Positions 35,378-44,401 of a stretch of DNA of 64,000 nt are shown piece by piece. The stretch lies in NCBI GenBank assembly GCA_018818125.1, contig JAHISQ010000001.1:35127-99126 (forward strand). Direction: 5' to 3'. The translations under genes and the position numbers were made by a program. The stretch is from Candidatus Rifleibacteriota bacterium (GTDB taxonomy: Bacteria; Muiribacteriota; Ozemobacteria; Ozemobacterales; Ozemobacteraceae). Within the stretch, counting starts at the first letter, position 1. Each line of letters starts with the position of its first letter. The notes beneath the pieces are model-generated. The model made no database searches. It worked only from the letters and a program-made list of their open reading frames with translations, and was not told the DNA's origin.

Positions 35378-36623
35378 AAGTTATATTCTGCAGCATGATT
35401 TTCTTAATCAGCAGATCAACAGCCTTGAAAGAAATCCGCTGGGCCTTAAATTCATTTATTCAAATGATTTTGCTTTTTACAGGGATAATCTTAGTATCTC
35501 AGACAGTCCGTGGTTCAGTGAGATCTTCAGAAAAACGCGCGAACATCCGGCAGTAGAACCTCTGTTCACCAGTATAGACGGAAAGGACTACGTTTATGCC
35601 GGAATGCACTCACAGAACCTTGAATATCTCTACTTTTATGCGTTTTATCCGCTGGAAAAAATTGACGCCCAGATTGCCGAAGAACAGAGGTTCATGCTCA
35701 GCGCCGGTATCGTTACCATTATTCTGCTGATAGGGCTGGCACTGGTGTTTTCGGCCAGTTTTGTATCACCTTTGCTGGCGCTGCAGGCTGGAGCAATCGC
35801 AATCAGAAAGCGGGACTTTTCCTACAGGCTTTCGGAAGTGGCTGATGACGAATTTGGCGAGATGGCGCGGGTCTTTAACAACAGCATGGCCGATTTTGAA
35901 GAGCTCTCACTGGCCGGCATAGTTCAGGCCAGACTTCTGCCGCAACAGGGGATTTCTGACGCCAGGTTTGATCTGTTTGGCAAAAGCATTCCGATGACCG
36001 AGCTTGGCGGTGACTATTTTGATTACTTCCAGACTGACAGCAGCAACTATGCAATAATGGCCGGCGATGTGGCCGGGCATGGGGTTGGCGCTTCTCTGAT
36101 CATGGCGATGGCCAAGGCCGGGGTTATGAGGTGTCACGATTGTTTGCACGACCCGGCCGCAGTCCTGGCAAGACTGCACCAGATAATTCACGAAACGCGC
36201 ACCAAGGTTCAGAGAAAGATAATGACTTTCCAGTATCTCTATTACAACGCCGACTCCGGGGCAGGCGTTTACGCTAATGCCGGAGCCTGTTCGCCAATTC
36301 TGGTAGATAGAGAAAATTCCGAGACTCAGGAGTTAAACTTGTCGGGGCCAGTTCTCGGCGGTTTTAAAAAATCCAGATTCTCAAATCTTGATCTAAACAT
36401 GGCATCAGGGCAGGCCCTGGTGTTTTACACCGATGGTATTATTGAGACAATGAATACTGATGGCAGGGAAATCGGCTATGAAGGCTTTAAACAGATGCTG
36501 CTTGACTGCTATGATGCTGATGCCAGTCGCTACTATGACAATGTTTACAGCAGCTACATCAAATGGCTTGGCACAAACGAACCCCAGGATGACCTGACCC
36601 TGATCATACTTATCAGAAAGTAA
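35364..36623 (+). CDS. SpoIIE-family (PP2C) serine phosphatase with HAMP domain, N-terminally truncated
   Basis: 419 aa. Begins within the end of an extracytoplasmic sensor domain (PWFSEIFRKTREHPAVEP, DGKDYVYAGM), then one TM helix (about residues 112-132), HAMP (about 133-185), a short linker and a full PP2C/SpoIIE domain with all metal ligands: GGDYFDYF, GDVAGHGVGASL, FYTDGIIE and DDLTLIIL. Proteins of this kind normally start with a TM helix and 200-300 more sensor residues. Here those are missing and the gene starts inside a decayed gene, so the membrane topology is in doubt (the TM would now act as an internal signal anchor). Expected target: an anti-anti-sigma-type phosphoprotein. Confidence 0.8.
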   Translation: MLMFKSYILQHDFLNQQINSLERNPLGLKFIYSNDFAFYRDNLSISDSPWFSEIFRKTREHPAVEPLFTSIDGKDYVYAGMHSQNLEYLYFYAFYPLEKIDAQIAEEQRFMLSAGIVTIILLIGLALVFSASFVSPLLALQAGAIAIRKRDFSYRLSEVADDEFGEMARVFNNSMADFEELSLAGIVQARLLPQQGISDARFDLFGKSIPMTELGGDYFDYFQTDSSNYAIMAGDVAGHGVGASLIMAMAKAGVMRCHDCLHDPAAVLARLHQIIHETRTKVQRKIMTFQYLYYNADSGAGVYANAGACSPILVDRENSETQELNLSGPVLGGFKKSRFSNLDLNMASGQALVFYTDGIIETMNTDGREIGYEGFKQMLLDCYDADASRYYDNVYSSYIKWLGTNEPQDDLTLIILIRK

Positions 36624-36918
36624 TCTTCGAATAATCGAGTCCACTGTCACAATTGAACGAATAATGAGTCGTCAAGACTTAATGTAGTGATAATAAAAGA
36701 GTAAGGGCGTAGGCGGGTTTCCCATAAGCGTAAGCTTTGAGGCAGGCGCGATTGACGCAATCCCGATAACTCCTATCTCAAAACTGCATCTGCCGATAGC
36801 TGGAGCGTTGGGATTCCGCCGAGAGCCCGAAGATAGCAGTGCAAGAGCAATCTATATGCTCAACTGTGATGAAGGAGTAGTCACCCTTGGTGGTTTGTTA
36901 TCTGGACTCCTGCTTATG
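36624..36918. other. intergenic region between convergent genes, holding structured RNA copy B
   Basis: No gene. It contains the structured element at 36705-36828 and a hairpin GAGCA/TGCTC at about 36849-36865. Confidence 0.55.
36705..36828 (+). ncRNA. structured RNA element, copy B
   Basis: Same element as at 28933. GGGC (36705-08) pairs with GCCC (36825-28); GGCGG (36712-16) pairs with CCGCC (36816-20), where copy A has GGCAG/CTGCC; the identical GAGA separates the two 3' strands. Further hairpins: AAGC-GTAA-GCTT (about 36726-36737), GATTG-ACG-CAATC (36750-62), and CTCC-TATC (36770-77) with GATA (36795-98) and GGAG (36802-05) around the shared TCAAAACT loop. It follows the phosphatase gene on the same strand and no gene starts after it in this direction, which argues against a cis-acting riboswitch at this locus. 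Confidence 0.6.
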
Positions 36919-39231
36919 TCACAACGGTGAGATTTTGATATCGAGCTCGCTGGAGCCGGATTTAACTCGCTTTACCACTATACGATAAGTCTTGCCGCGA
37001 AACTGCCGCTCGGCTGTGAAGCCGTTCCAGTCAGCCGGCATGTTCGGCTTGCACGTCAGCTTATCGCCGTCAGGTTTAATACCGAGCAGATTGTCGATCG
37101 TTGATTTATACAGCCAGCCTGACGAACCGCTATACCATGTCCAGGCCCCGCGGCCTTCGTTCAGAGACTCTGGCCCTTCGATGTTTCCCGGAGTTACATA
37201 GGGCTCACCCATGTATTTATCAGGCCGCGCATTCGAAAGTAGCGGCGGGCAAAGCCTCTTAAAGGTGTCGTAGACCTTTTCGCCGCGACCGGCTTTGTCC
37301 TGGGCCCACATTGCCCAGATTGCGGCATGTGTGTATACTCCGCCGTTTTCGCGAACCCCCGGTGAATAGCGGGTCAGGTAGCCGATATTTTTATCGACAA
37401 CTGTGTATGCCGGTGTAAACAGCAGAACTCCATAATCTTTATAGAGATGTTTTTCGACATGATCGAGCAGGCTCTGCGCCTGTGAACCATCGACTACACC
37501 GTTGATTATTGCCCAGGTTTGAGCATTCAAAAAGATTTTTCCTTCTTTGCAGCGCTTTGAGCCAAGCACGTCGCCATTATCGGTAGTTGCACGAATGAAC
37601 CAGTCACCTTCGAAGGCATGTTCTAAAACAGCTTTCTGCAGATCTTTGGCCGCGTTGCGATAAAAGGCTTCTTCTTCGCTCTTTCCGGCTGATTCGCGGC
37701 AGAGCTGAGAAAAATCATTTAATATTCCGATCAGAAAGTGCGAAAGCCAGATTGATTCGCCCTTCCAGTCTTTGCCAACGCCGTTCATGCCATCGTTCCA
37801 GTCACCTTCGCCCATAAGGCTCAGGCCGCGCGGACTCAGGCGATCAAGAGCTTTTTTAATCGCGCGTTCGCAATGATCAAAAATGCTGCCAGCGCCTTTG
37901 TCGAGGTAGACAACAGATTCGTCTAATATGCTTTTATCACCGGTTTCCTTGAGGTAGTTGAAAACTACAAATGGCAGCCAGAGCAGATCGTCGGTAATAT
38001 CGGTCAGACGCCCTTCTTCAGAGATCGGGTGCCACCAGTGCTGAACCGTTCCATCTGATTGCTGATGCGAGGCGTGCGTAAGGATCTGCTGCCGGGTTTT
38101 TGCCGGGTCGAGGGTCAACCATATCTGGCTGTCCTGAAGCTGATCGCGAAAGCCGAAAGCGCCACCACATTGATAATAAGCGGTTCGGCCAAGTAACCGG
38201 CACGATATCGTCTGATACTTGAGCCAGTAGTTAACCATGATATTCAGCGCCTGATCAGGCGTGTCAACTGTGAGTCGTGAGCAAAGCTCCAGCCAGTGAG
38301 CCTTTACTTCTTCAAGAGCCGTATCTGGAGCTGTCAGCAGATCGATGTAAGCGGGAATCTCGGCTTCAAAACGTTCGCGCGCAAGAACGCCAAGAACAAA
38401 AGTCAGATCCCGGGTTTCACCGGGCTTAAGGCTCAGGCTGTGGCGTTGACTGACAATCTGCTCAAAGCCGGTGCCCGTTCTGTTAGAGAACTTGCTGCCG
38501 GCAAAAACGGCAGTGGCATCGCGCCAGTCACCGTTGCGTCCGAAGAATTCTTCCTTGTCGCAGGTATACGACTCGGGTTTGTTGCTCGAAAGAAAGAAGA
38601 AGCGGAAGGGCCAGTCCTTGTTCCAGCCGTGTTCGCCGGGCAGTGGTGCGCTCCAGAGCGTGTTTTCGGCAATAAGTGCGTTGCGTGATTCATCGAAACT
38701 GGTGCGCAAAAAGAGATTGTGAAACTCATGATGCCAATCAGGGAAAACGCCAAGCAGCAGCTCAAAATAGGGCATCAGCGTGATTTGCCGGGGTCGCTCC
38801 GAGTGATTTATCAGACGAACCTTCCAGGTCTCACAGGCCTTGTTCTGCGGAACGAACAGGGTCCATTCTGCCGTGATGTCTTCACAGCGGGTATAAAAAG
38901 TTGTGTAGCCAAGCCCATGCTTGCACTGGTAACTCTGATAATCGGGTTTAAGGGGCTGTGGCGCAATCGACCAGCTCTTGCCAGTCTCTTCGTCGCGAAG
39001 TATCAGAAACTTGCCGTCCTGGTCCTTTAAAATGTCCTGGTTCCAACGTGTTACGCGATTCAACATTGAATGATTCAGCCACGAATAGCCACCGCCGGCC
39101 TGAGAAACTGTCAGCCCCCATTGCCCGTTCGCGATAACGTTGATCCATGGCCGCGGAGTTTTCCAGTCCTCAATGCAGTATGCTGCGCCTTCATCGGTAA
39201 AATGACCGTATTTGCCTTTAAGAAGTTCCAT
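36919..39231 (-). CDS. GH94 phosphorylase (cellobiose/chitobiose phosphorylase-like)
   Basis: 770 aa, near the length of cellobiose phosphorylases. Begins KYGHFTDEGAAYCI and TPRPWINVIANGQWGLTVSQAGGGYSW, the family N-terminal beta-sandwich; the alpha/alpha-barrel carries GEGDWNDGMN with the catalytic Asp (about residue 483), and VYTHAAIWAMWAQ and the phosphate-site YVTPGNIEGPES follow. No signal peptide: cytosolic. Family reaction: reversible phosphorolysis of a beta-linked glucose disaccharide or oligosaccharide to alpha-glucose 1-phosphate. The bond (1,4, 1,3 or 1,2) cannot be read from the sequence. Last gene of the operon, 3 bp after the MalG-type permease. Confidence 0.9.
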   Translation of the reverse strand: MELLKGKYGHFTDEGAAYCIEDWKTPRPWINVIANGQWGLTVSQAGGGYSWLNHSMLNRVTRWNQDILKDQDGKFLILRDEETGKSWSIAPQPLKPDYQSYQCKHGLGYTTFYTRCEDITAEWTLFVPQNKACETWKVRLINHSERPRQITLMPYFELLLGVFPDWHHEFHNLFLRTSFDESRNALIAENTLWSAPLPGEHGWNKDWPFRFFFLSSNKPESYTCDKEEFFGRNGDWRDATAVFAGSKFSNRTGTGFEQIVSQRHSLSLKPGETRDLTFVLGVLARERFEAEIPAYIDLLTAPDTALEEVKAHWLELCSRLTVDTPDQALNIMVNYWLKYQTISCRLLGRTAYYQCGGAFGFRDQLQDSQIWLTLDPAKTRQQILTHASHQQSDGTVQHWWHPISEEGRLTDITDDLLWLPFVVFNYLKETGDKSILDESVVYLDKGAGSIFDHCERAIKKALDRLSPRGLSLMGEGDWNDGMNGVGKDWKGESIWLSHFLIGILNDFSQLCRESAGKSEEEAFYRNAAKDLQKAVLEHAFEGDWFIRATTDNGDVLGSKRCKEGKIFLNAQTWAIINGVVDGSQAQSLLDHVEKHLYKDYGVLLFTPAYTVVDKNIGYLTRYSPGVRENGGVYTHAAIWAMWAQDKAGRGEKVYDTFKRLCPPLLSNARPDKYMGEPYVTPGNIEGPESLNEGRGAWTWYSGSSGWLYKSTIDNLLGIKPDGDKLTCKPNMPADWNGFTAERQFRGKTYRIVVKRVKSGSSELDIKISPL

Positions 39232-39234
39232 TCT

Positions 39235-40071
39235 CTACTCCTTGACGCCGCCAGCGGCGATACCCTTGATATAGTGTTTCTGTGCCAACAGAAAAACCAG
39301 AATAACCGGAACCACGACCAATACAGAGCCTGCCATCAATAATCCCCAGTCAGTGTTGAACTGGCCGTTGAGATTGGCCAGAGCTACCGGCAGCGTCTGC
39401 ATATCTTCACGCAACATTATGATCAGCGGCCAGAAGAACTCGTTCCAGGCGCCGATGAAGCTGAAAATAGCCAGAGTCGCCAGAATCGGCCGACAAAGCG
39501 GGAACATTATCGAAAAGAAGATGCGAAATTCGCTGCAACCATCGATTCGTGCGGCTTCCAGAATTTCTTCTGGTATATCGCGCATGAACTGCCGCAGCAT
39601 GAAAATGCCAAAGACGCTGGCAACACCCGGAACAATCAGTCCGGTAAAGGTGTTGAGCAGCCCCAGGGTTTTGAGAATCAAAAAAACCGGCATCATGGTG
39701 ACTTGTCCGGGCACCATCATGGTTAACAGTAGTAGCGCAAAAAGCTTTTCGCGACCGGGAAAGCTGAGCTTGGCGAAGCCATATGCCGCCATGGCATTGC
39801 ACATCAGCGATAGAACTGTCATGCCGCATGCAAAAACAAGACTGTTAAGGAAACTGCGCCCGAGATTGGCTGCCTTGAGCAGATTTCTGAAGTTATCGAG
39901 GGTCGGCTGGGCCGGAATAAACGTGGGTGTCTGCGTGAAGATTTCCGCCGGGCTTTTGAAGGAGGTCGATACCATCCATACAAACGGAAAAAGCGTGCAA
40001 CAAACCGAGACACACAGAAATACAAGAAAACCGGTTTTTTGCCATTTCGAAGCGGTTGATACCATGCTCAT
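39235..40071 (-). CDS. carbohydrate ABC transporter permease, MalG type
   Basis: 278 aa with six predicted TM helices (first at about 13-33). The EAA loop that docks to the ATPase is intact: EILEAARIDGCSEFRIFFSIMFPLCRP (about residues 185-211; key E-A-A---G). C-terminal KHYIKGIAAGGVKE is the standard ending of MalG-family permeases. It forms the channel with the permease half of the upstream fusion protein, overlapping that gene by 4 bp. No ATP-binding subunit gene lies in the window, so an ATPase shared with other sugar transporters (MsmX/UgpC style) must be used. Confidence 0.93.
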   Translation of the reverse strand: MSMVSTASKWQKTGFLVFLCVSVCCTLFPFVWMVSTSFKSPAEIFTQTPTFIPAQPTLDNFRNLLKAANLGRSFLNSLVFACGMTVLSLMCNAMAAYGFAKLSFPGREKLFALLLLTMMVPGQVTMMPVFLILKTLGLLNTFTGLIVPGVASVFGIFMLRQFMRDIPEEILEAARIDGCSEFRIFFSIMFPLCRPILATLAIFSFIGAWNEFFWPLIIMLREDMQTLPVALANLNGQFNTDWGLLMAGSVLVVVPVILVFLLAQKHYIKGIAAGGVKE

Positions 40072-42317
40072 TTTTTAGCTCCTTCGAGGCGCTTTTTGAT
40101 GATGCTCTGAATCAGGGTAAAGCACAGGATCAGCGCGAACAATACGTAGGCGATGCTCGATGCATAGCCTAGATTATAGAATTTAAAACCGTGGTTATAC
40201 ATGTAGAGAACCACCGACATTGTCTGATTGAGCGGGCCGCCTCCAGTCATGATGTAGGGTTCTGCGAAAAACTGCAAAAAACCTATGCTGGTCATGATTA
40301 CCACAAAAAATGTTGTCTGGCGCAGCATCGGCAACGTAATATGCCAGAACTGCTGGCGGTCATTGGCACCGTCGATTTCTGCCGACTCGTAGAGCACGTC
40401 GGGGACCGACTGCAAGGCCGCGATAAAGATGATCATGTTGTAGCCGAAGCCTTTCCAGACCGCCATTATGATCAGTGACGGCAGGGCCAGCCATTGATTC
40501 GAGAGCCAGTTCTGTCCGGAAATCCCAACCCAGCCGAGCGCCATATTCAAAAGGCCGAACTCGGGGTTGTAGAGCCAGCGCCAGATGACCGCTACGGCGA
40601 CCATCGTTGTTATGCAGGGAATGAAAAAGCCGATACGGAAAAGCGCTTTAAAGCGTATGAATTCACGGTTAAGAACCAGTGCCATAAGCAATGAGCAGAT
40701 AAGATTCAATGGCACGCCAATAAAGGTAAACAGCAGACTGTTGCGCAGTGAAATCCAGAAAACCGGGTCGCTAAACAACTGCCGGTAATTGTCAAAACCA
40801 ACCCAGACCACGCTTGACGGGTTGCTGATTCCGTACATGTCCCAGTTGGTGAAGCTCGCGAACCACGAGGCAACGATCGGAATAAACAAAAATGTTGCGA
40901 GCAGAAAGACCGCTGGAAGCACGAATATAACGGCGACTGGCTGAAATCTGCGATTACTTATGTTGTCCAGTTCCTTTGGACCCCAGCGGAAAAATGCCAG
41001 AAGCAGCATGATAACACCGGCCGCCAGGCCCAGTGCCAGTGTCCAGAGGCTTGTCGCACCCTCGGATTTTACCGCCCTGTGTAGAACGATCCCGGCTTTT
41101 GTCGATATGTCAGACAAAGCTTCTTCAGCAGTGCGTTTGCCGTGCATTACCGGCTCAACTACGTCGGAGATTGCATTGGCAATCTGCTCCCATTCCGGAA
41201 TTGTCGGCGGTGCAACCGCATTTTCAAGTTGTCGGCGAAAGGCTTTGAGATGCGGGTTCTCGGCCAGCGCTGGTGCATTCCAGGCTTCGCGAACCGCTGG
41301 TAGATTCTTTGAAACCTCATACCAGGCGGTCTGATTTTCTGCGGTCATCATAAATTCGATGAATTTCCAGGCCAATTCTTTGTTTTTACTGCTTTTGAAC
41401 ATGACCAGATTGCTGCCGCCAATAAAAGAAGCGCCGCTCTGATTTGCCGGCATCGGTGCAGTTGTCCAGCTGCCAGCCAGCTGTGGTTTGCTCATATCAA
41501 GGCTCGAAACCATCCAGGGCCCGGCGACAAAAAGAGGGAAAAAGCCGGTTTCGAAGGCGGTAAGAAGATCCATGTCGCGGCCAGAAGTCAACGAGGCCAG
41601 ATTTTCGTTGAAGAAGCTTCGCATAAACTCGAAGGCTTCAATTGCCGGCTTTGCGGTCAAAAGCGGGCTGAGGCCGCCCTCAGGGAATATTTGCCCGCCG
41701 GCCTGCCAGAAGAACATCAAAAAAATCTGCCAGTCGTTGGTTGGCAATGAAATCGCGAATCCTGGGCTGTTATCGCGCGCCTTGTTCTTCATAATTGCTG
41801 TTGCCAAGGCTTTCAGCTCGTTCCAGGTTTTGGGAAATTCACTGAATCCTGCGGCGGAAGCTATGTCTGTTCGATAAAAGAAGACGCGAGTATCGACATA
41901 CCAGGGGAGTCCGAAGCGTTTTTCGTCAAGAAATGTCGATGATAAGGCTGACTCAAAGAAATCCTCGATTTTGACGAAAGATGACTTTTGCAGGTGCGAA
42001 TCCAGCGGTTCCAGGGCGTCCATTGACTTGAACTCCGCCATCCAGGTGGTGCCGAGTTGGCAGATATCGGGAGCCATCCCGCCGATAACACCGGTAACCA
42101 GCTTTTCGTGCGCCGCCGCCCAGGGGATTGACTGGGTAATAATGCGAACATTCGGGTTGAGCGCTTCAAATCGATCCGCCATGTTCCTGATCAGAATTCC
42201 TTCGTTGCCCATTGCCCAGACGTTCAGTCGGACCTCTGGCTCAGAAGAAAAGGCGGGTTGCGCGGCAATCAACAGGCACAACAGTGTTAAAACCAGAATC
42301 AGGGCATTTTTTTTCAT
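40068..42317 (-). CDS. fused sugar-binding protein and MalF-type ABC permease
   Basis: 749 aa from ATG 42317 (a TTG at 42335 is possible). Signal segment KKNALILVLTLLCLLIAAQPA, then a complete family-1 solute-binding protein (about residues 25-410: LNVWAMGNEGILIRNMADRF, TWNELKALATAIM, GPWMVSSLDMS, AWKFIEFMMT, NAISDVVEPVMHGKRTAEEAL). A TM helix follows (about 430-448, LWTLALGLAAGVIMLLLAFF), and then a complete six-helix MalF-type permease (about 460-749) with the EAA loop YESAEIDGANDRQQFWHITLP. The binding protein is thus tethered to its own channel. These two modules are separate genes in most systems. Coupled by overlap to the MalG gene; an ATPase is not encoded here. Confidence 0.9.
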   Translation of the reverse strand: MKKNALILVLTLLCLLIAAQPAFSSEPEVRLNVWAMGNEGILIRNMADRFEALNPNVRIITQSIPWAAAHEKLVTGVIGGMAPDICQLGTTWMAEFKSMDALEPLDSHLQKSSFVKIEDFFESALSSTFLDEKRFGLPWYVDTRVFFYRTDIASAAGFSEFPKTWNELKALATAIMKNKARDNSPGFAISLPTNDWQIFLMFFWQAGGQIFPEGGLSPLLTAKPAIEAFEFMRSFFNENLASLTSGRDMDLLTAFETGFFPLFVAGPWMVSSLDMSKPQLAGSWTTAPMPANQSGASFIGGSNLVMFKSSKNKELAWKFIEFMMTAENQTAWYEVSKNLPAVREAWNAPALAENPHLKAFRRQLENAVAPPTIPEWEQIANAISDVVEPVMHGKRTAEEALSDISTKAGIVLHRAVKSEGATSLWTLALGLAAGVIMLLLAFFRWGPKELDNISNRRFQPVAVIFVLPAVFLLATFLFIPIVASWFASFTNWDMYGISNPSSVVWVGFDNYRQLFSDPVFWISLRNSLLFTFIGVPLNLICSLLMALVLNREFIRFKALFRIGFFIPCITTMVAVAVIWRWLYNPEFGLLNMALGWVGISGQNWLSNQWLALPSLIIMAVWKGFGYNMIIFIAALQSVPDVLYESAEIDGANDRQQFWHITLPMLRQTTFFVVIMTSIGFLQFFAEPYIMTGGGPLNQTMSVVLYMYNHGFKFYNLGYASSIAYVLFALILCFTLIQSIIKKRLEGAKK

Positions 42318-42331
42318 ATTCAGCCACACTC

Positions 42332-44401
42332 TCAAAATAATTCCGACAATCTGATTTCAGCCATCATCATTGAAGGTAGGGGAAAAAACCAGTTGAATTT
42401 TACATCAACAGTTGCGTTGGCGTTTACATCGTGCGCGGCAATTGAAGCGGCAAAATGATCGACATCAACAAGTTCGAACTCTTTGCGCGGAATTTCCATA
42501 ATCACGCGATATCCTGTTTTGACGCGCTCGTATTTCCACTGCAGGCTCTTTGTCAAAAGTTCGCCCTTCATGAATTCTTTCACGCGCAGTTCGTTTCCGC
42601 TCGCATCAGGCGAGAGAATGATCTGAAAATTGTGATCAGTGCTCCAGCTGAACGGCAGATTGCGTGAGTTTATATAAATCTCAAGGCTGTCGTCGAGATA
42701 CATCTTTTCATCAGGACTGTTGGCGCGCAACTCCTGGTCGTGAACGTCAAATCTGAAGAAAAGGCTTTTGCTGTTGTAAAACATTCTCCAGAGAATCCAG
42801 AAATCCATGCGTAACGGCGGTTTTACAATCGTCTGACTAAGTTTTTCATCGATTACCATCGGGAAAGCAGTATTCCAGGCCGGGTCAGCAAAGTCGGTTG
42901 CGGCGAGCGTGAAGTTTTCCGAGATTTTACGACTTTCGTAAACCGGCCGACGATGCGGCACATAAGCTGCTGTTTCGAAAACAACAGCGTTGGCTGGCGG
43001 GTTGCCTTCGCCGCCGTCTTTTTTAAAGCCGGCTTTTTGCATGCCTTCCGTAATATACGGAATCTTCATGAAATTTTTCCAGACAAAGCCGCTGCGGGCA
43101 TTCTCGATCATCAGCAGCATCGGGCCCTGGTTAATCGCGAACGCTTCCGAGGCTACAAAATTGCAATCCAGATTAAAGGAGTCGCTGAGGCCAAAACGGC
43201 CGATCAGCCGCCCGCCAAAGTTTTCGGCCAGCAACTTGCTTTCGTAATACTCGCGCAGAGCGGCCAGCGACAGGTCCGGCGTAAAGACTATCGAACAGGC
43301 AGCGGCAGCGGGCGCCACCGTTCCATCAACAATTGCCGGATTTGGCGGTGCACCATAGGCTTGATACTCATTCGGGCCAATACAGGCGGTCAAGCCCCAG
43401 CGGTTTTCTGCAAAAGTCTTGAAACTTGGCTGATTATCAAGGCAGAAGGCATGGTTAGCCAGCGTTGCCTGCCGCGAATTCTCAAAATAATTGGCGTAGC
43501 GATCGCGCTTGCCGCGAAAATCGAGCCAGACTTGGGGAAACTGGTGGGTAAAAAGTGGCGGATTGATCAGGTAGGTGTGCCCTTTATAGCGCCCCCAGAC
43601 GCGCTGGAAATCCCATGAATCTGGTGATACCTGGTGTTTCGGCGCTCCAAGCGCCAGAATGTAGAGCAGCAGTCCTTCTGAATAATGATCCCAGGCTGCT
43701 GTAATGAAGCCGTTTTCGGGGGTCCAGCCCATCGAAACATATTTGTTGCCGTTGCTCATCCAGATCCAGTTGACCCGCGAATATAGCTGCAAAGCCAGCT
43801 CGTGGATTTCGCGGTCATTAAAATACTGTGCCGAAAAAAGGGCACCGGCCAGAAAAATGGCGGTGTCTATTGATGAAATTTCGCAATTCATCGCTCTTTT
43901 ACCGGTTTTCATGTCGACAAAGTGGTAGAAAAAACCGTGCTTGTGCTCCATCTTTTCTTTGAAAAACTTCAGGGTTGTGCGCGTCAGAGCCAGGGCTGTT
44001 TCTCTCGACATCCAGCCGCGTTCAACCCCGACCGGATAAACTGTAAGGGCAAAGCCAACGCCGGCGATAGTCGCGGCCGAGTGCGCAAAATCAACACCAG
44101 GTTTGTCGGCTGGCAGATTCAGAGCTTTGTCCATAACCAGGCCGTTGGCTGGGTTTGTGCAGTCGATAAAATACCTGAAGGTCTGCTTTTGCACTCTGTC
44201 GAGAAAAGCGTCGTCTTCCGCCGAAAAAACTATTTGTGTGGCCTCTGACGTGCTCTTTGCCGCTAGAGCCTGTGAGCTGTTAAATGCCGGGGCAAAGATT
44301 GCGCAAAGTGCCAGCAACAGGCAAAACCACTGTCGGCGGCAGCATTTATGAGTTCTGAAAAAAAATCCGATCTCTTGAATCGCTGTTCTCATCTTTTTCA
44401 C
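42332..44401 (-). CDS. secreted glycoamylase-type (PF10091-like) glucanase with CBM9-like domain
   Basis: 689 aa from GTG 44401, chosen because AGAGAGG lies 8 nt upstream; ATG 44392 or 44419 are alternatives. An N-terminal hydrophobic signal (WFCLLLALCAIFAPAF) precedes a glycoamylase/GH144-like alpha-barrel (FLDRVQKQTFRYFIDCTNP, EISSIDTAIFLAGAL, GWTPENGFITAAWDHYSEGLLLYILALG, GLTACIGPNEYQAYGAPP, INQGPMLLMIENARSG). The C-terminal 200 residues (FADPAWNTAFPMVIDEK, MYLDDSLEIYINSRN, YRVIMEIPRKEF) look like a CBM9-type sugar-binding sandwich. Known members cut beta-1,2-glucan; substrate here is inferred. First gene of the operon, exporting the enzyme that would feed the transporter. Confidence 0.8.
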   Translation of the reverse strand: MKKMRTAIQEIGFFFRTHKCCRRQWFCLLLALCAIFAPAFNSSQALAAKSTSEATQIVFSAEDDAFLDRVQKQTFRYFIDCTNPANGLVMDKALNLPADKPGVDFAHSAATIAGVGFALTVYPVGVERGWMSRETALALTRTTLKFFKEKMEHKHGFFYHFVDMKTGKRAMNCEISSIDTAIFLAGALFSAQYFNDREIHELALQLYSRVNWIWMSNGNKYVSMGWTPENGFITAAWDHYSEGLLLYILALGAPKHQVSPDSWDFQRVWGRYKGHTYLINPPLFTHQFPQVWLDFRGKRDRYANYFENSRQATLANHAFCLDNQPSFKTFAENRWGLTACIGPNEYQAYGAPPNPAIVDGTVAPAAAACSIVFTPDLSLAALREYYESKLLAENFGGRLIGRFGLSDSFNLDCNFVASEAFAINQGPMLLMIENARSGFVWKNFMKIPYITEGMQKAGFKKDGGEGNPPANAVVFETAAYVPHRRPVYESRKISENFTLAATDFADPAWNTAFPMVIDEKLSQTIVKPPLRMDFWILWRMFYNSKSLFFRFDVHDQELRANSPDEKMYLDDSLEIYINSRNLPFSWSTDHNFQIILSPDASGNELRVKEFMKGELLTKSLQWKYERVKTGYRVIMEIPRKEFELVDVDHFAASIAAHDVNANATVDVKFNWFFPLPSMMMAEIRLSELF

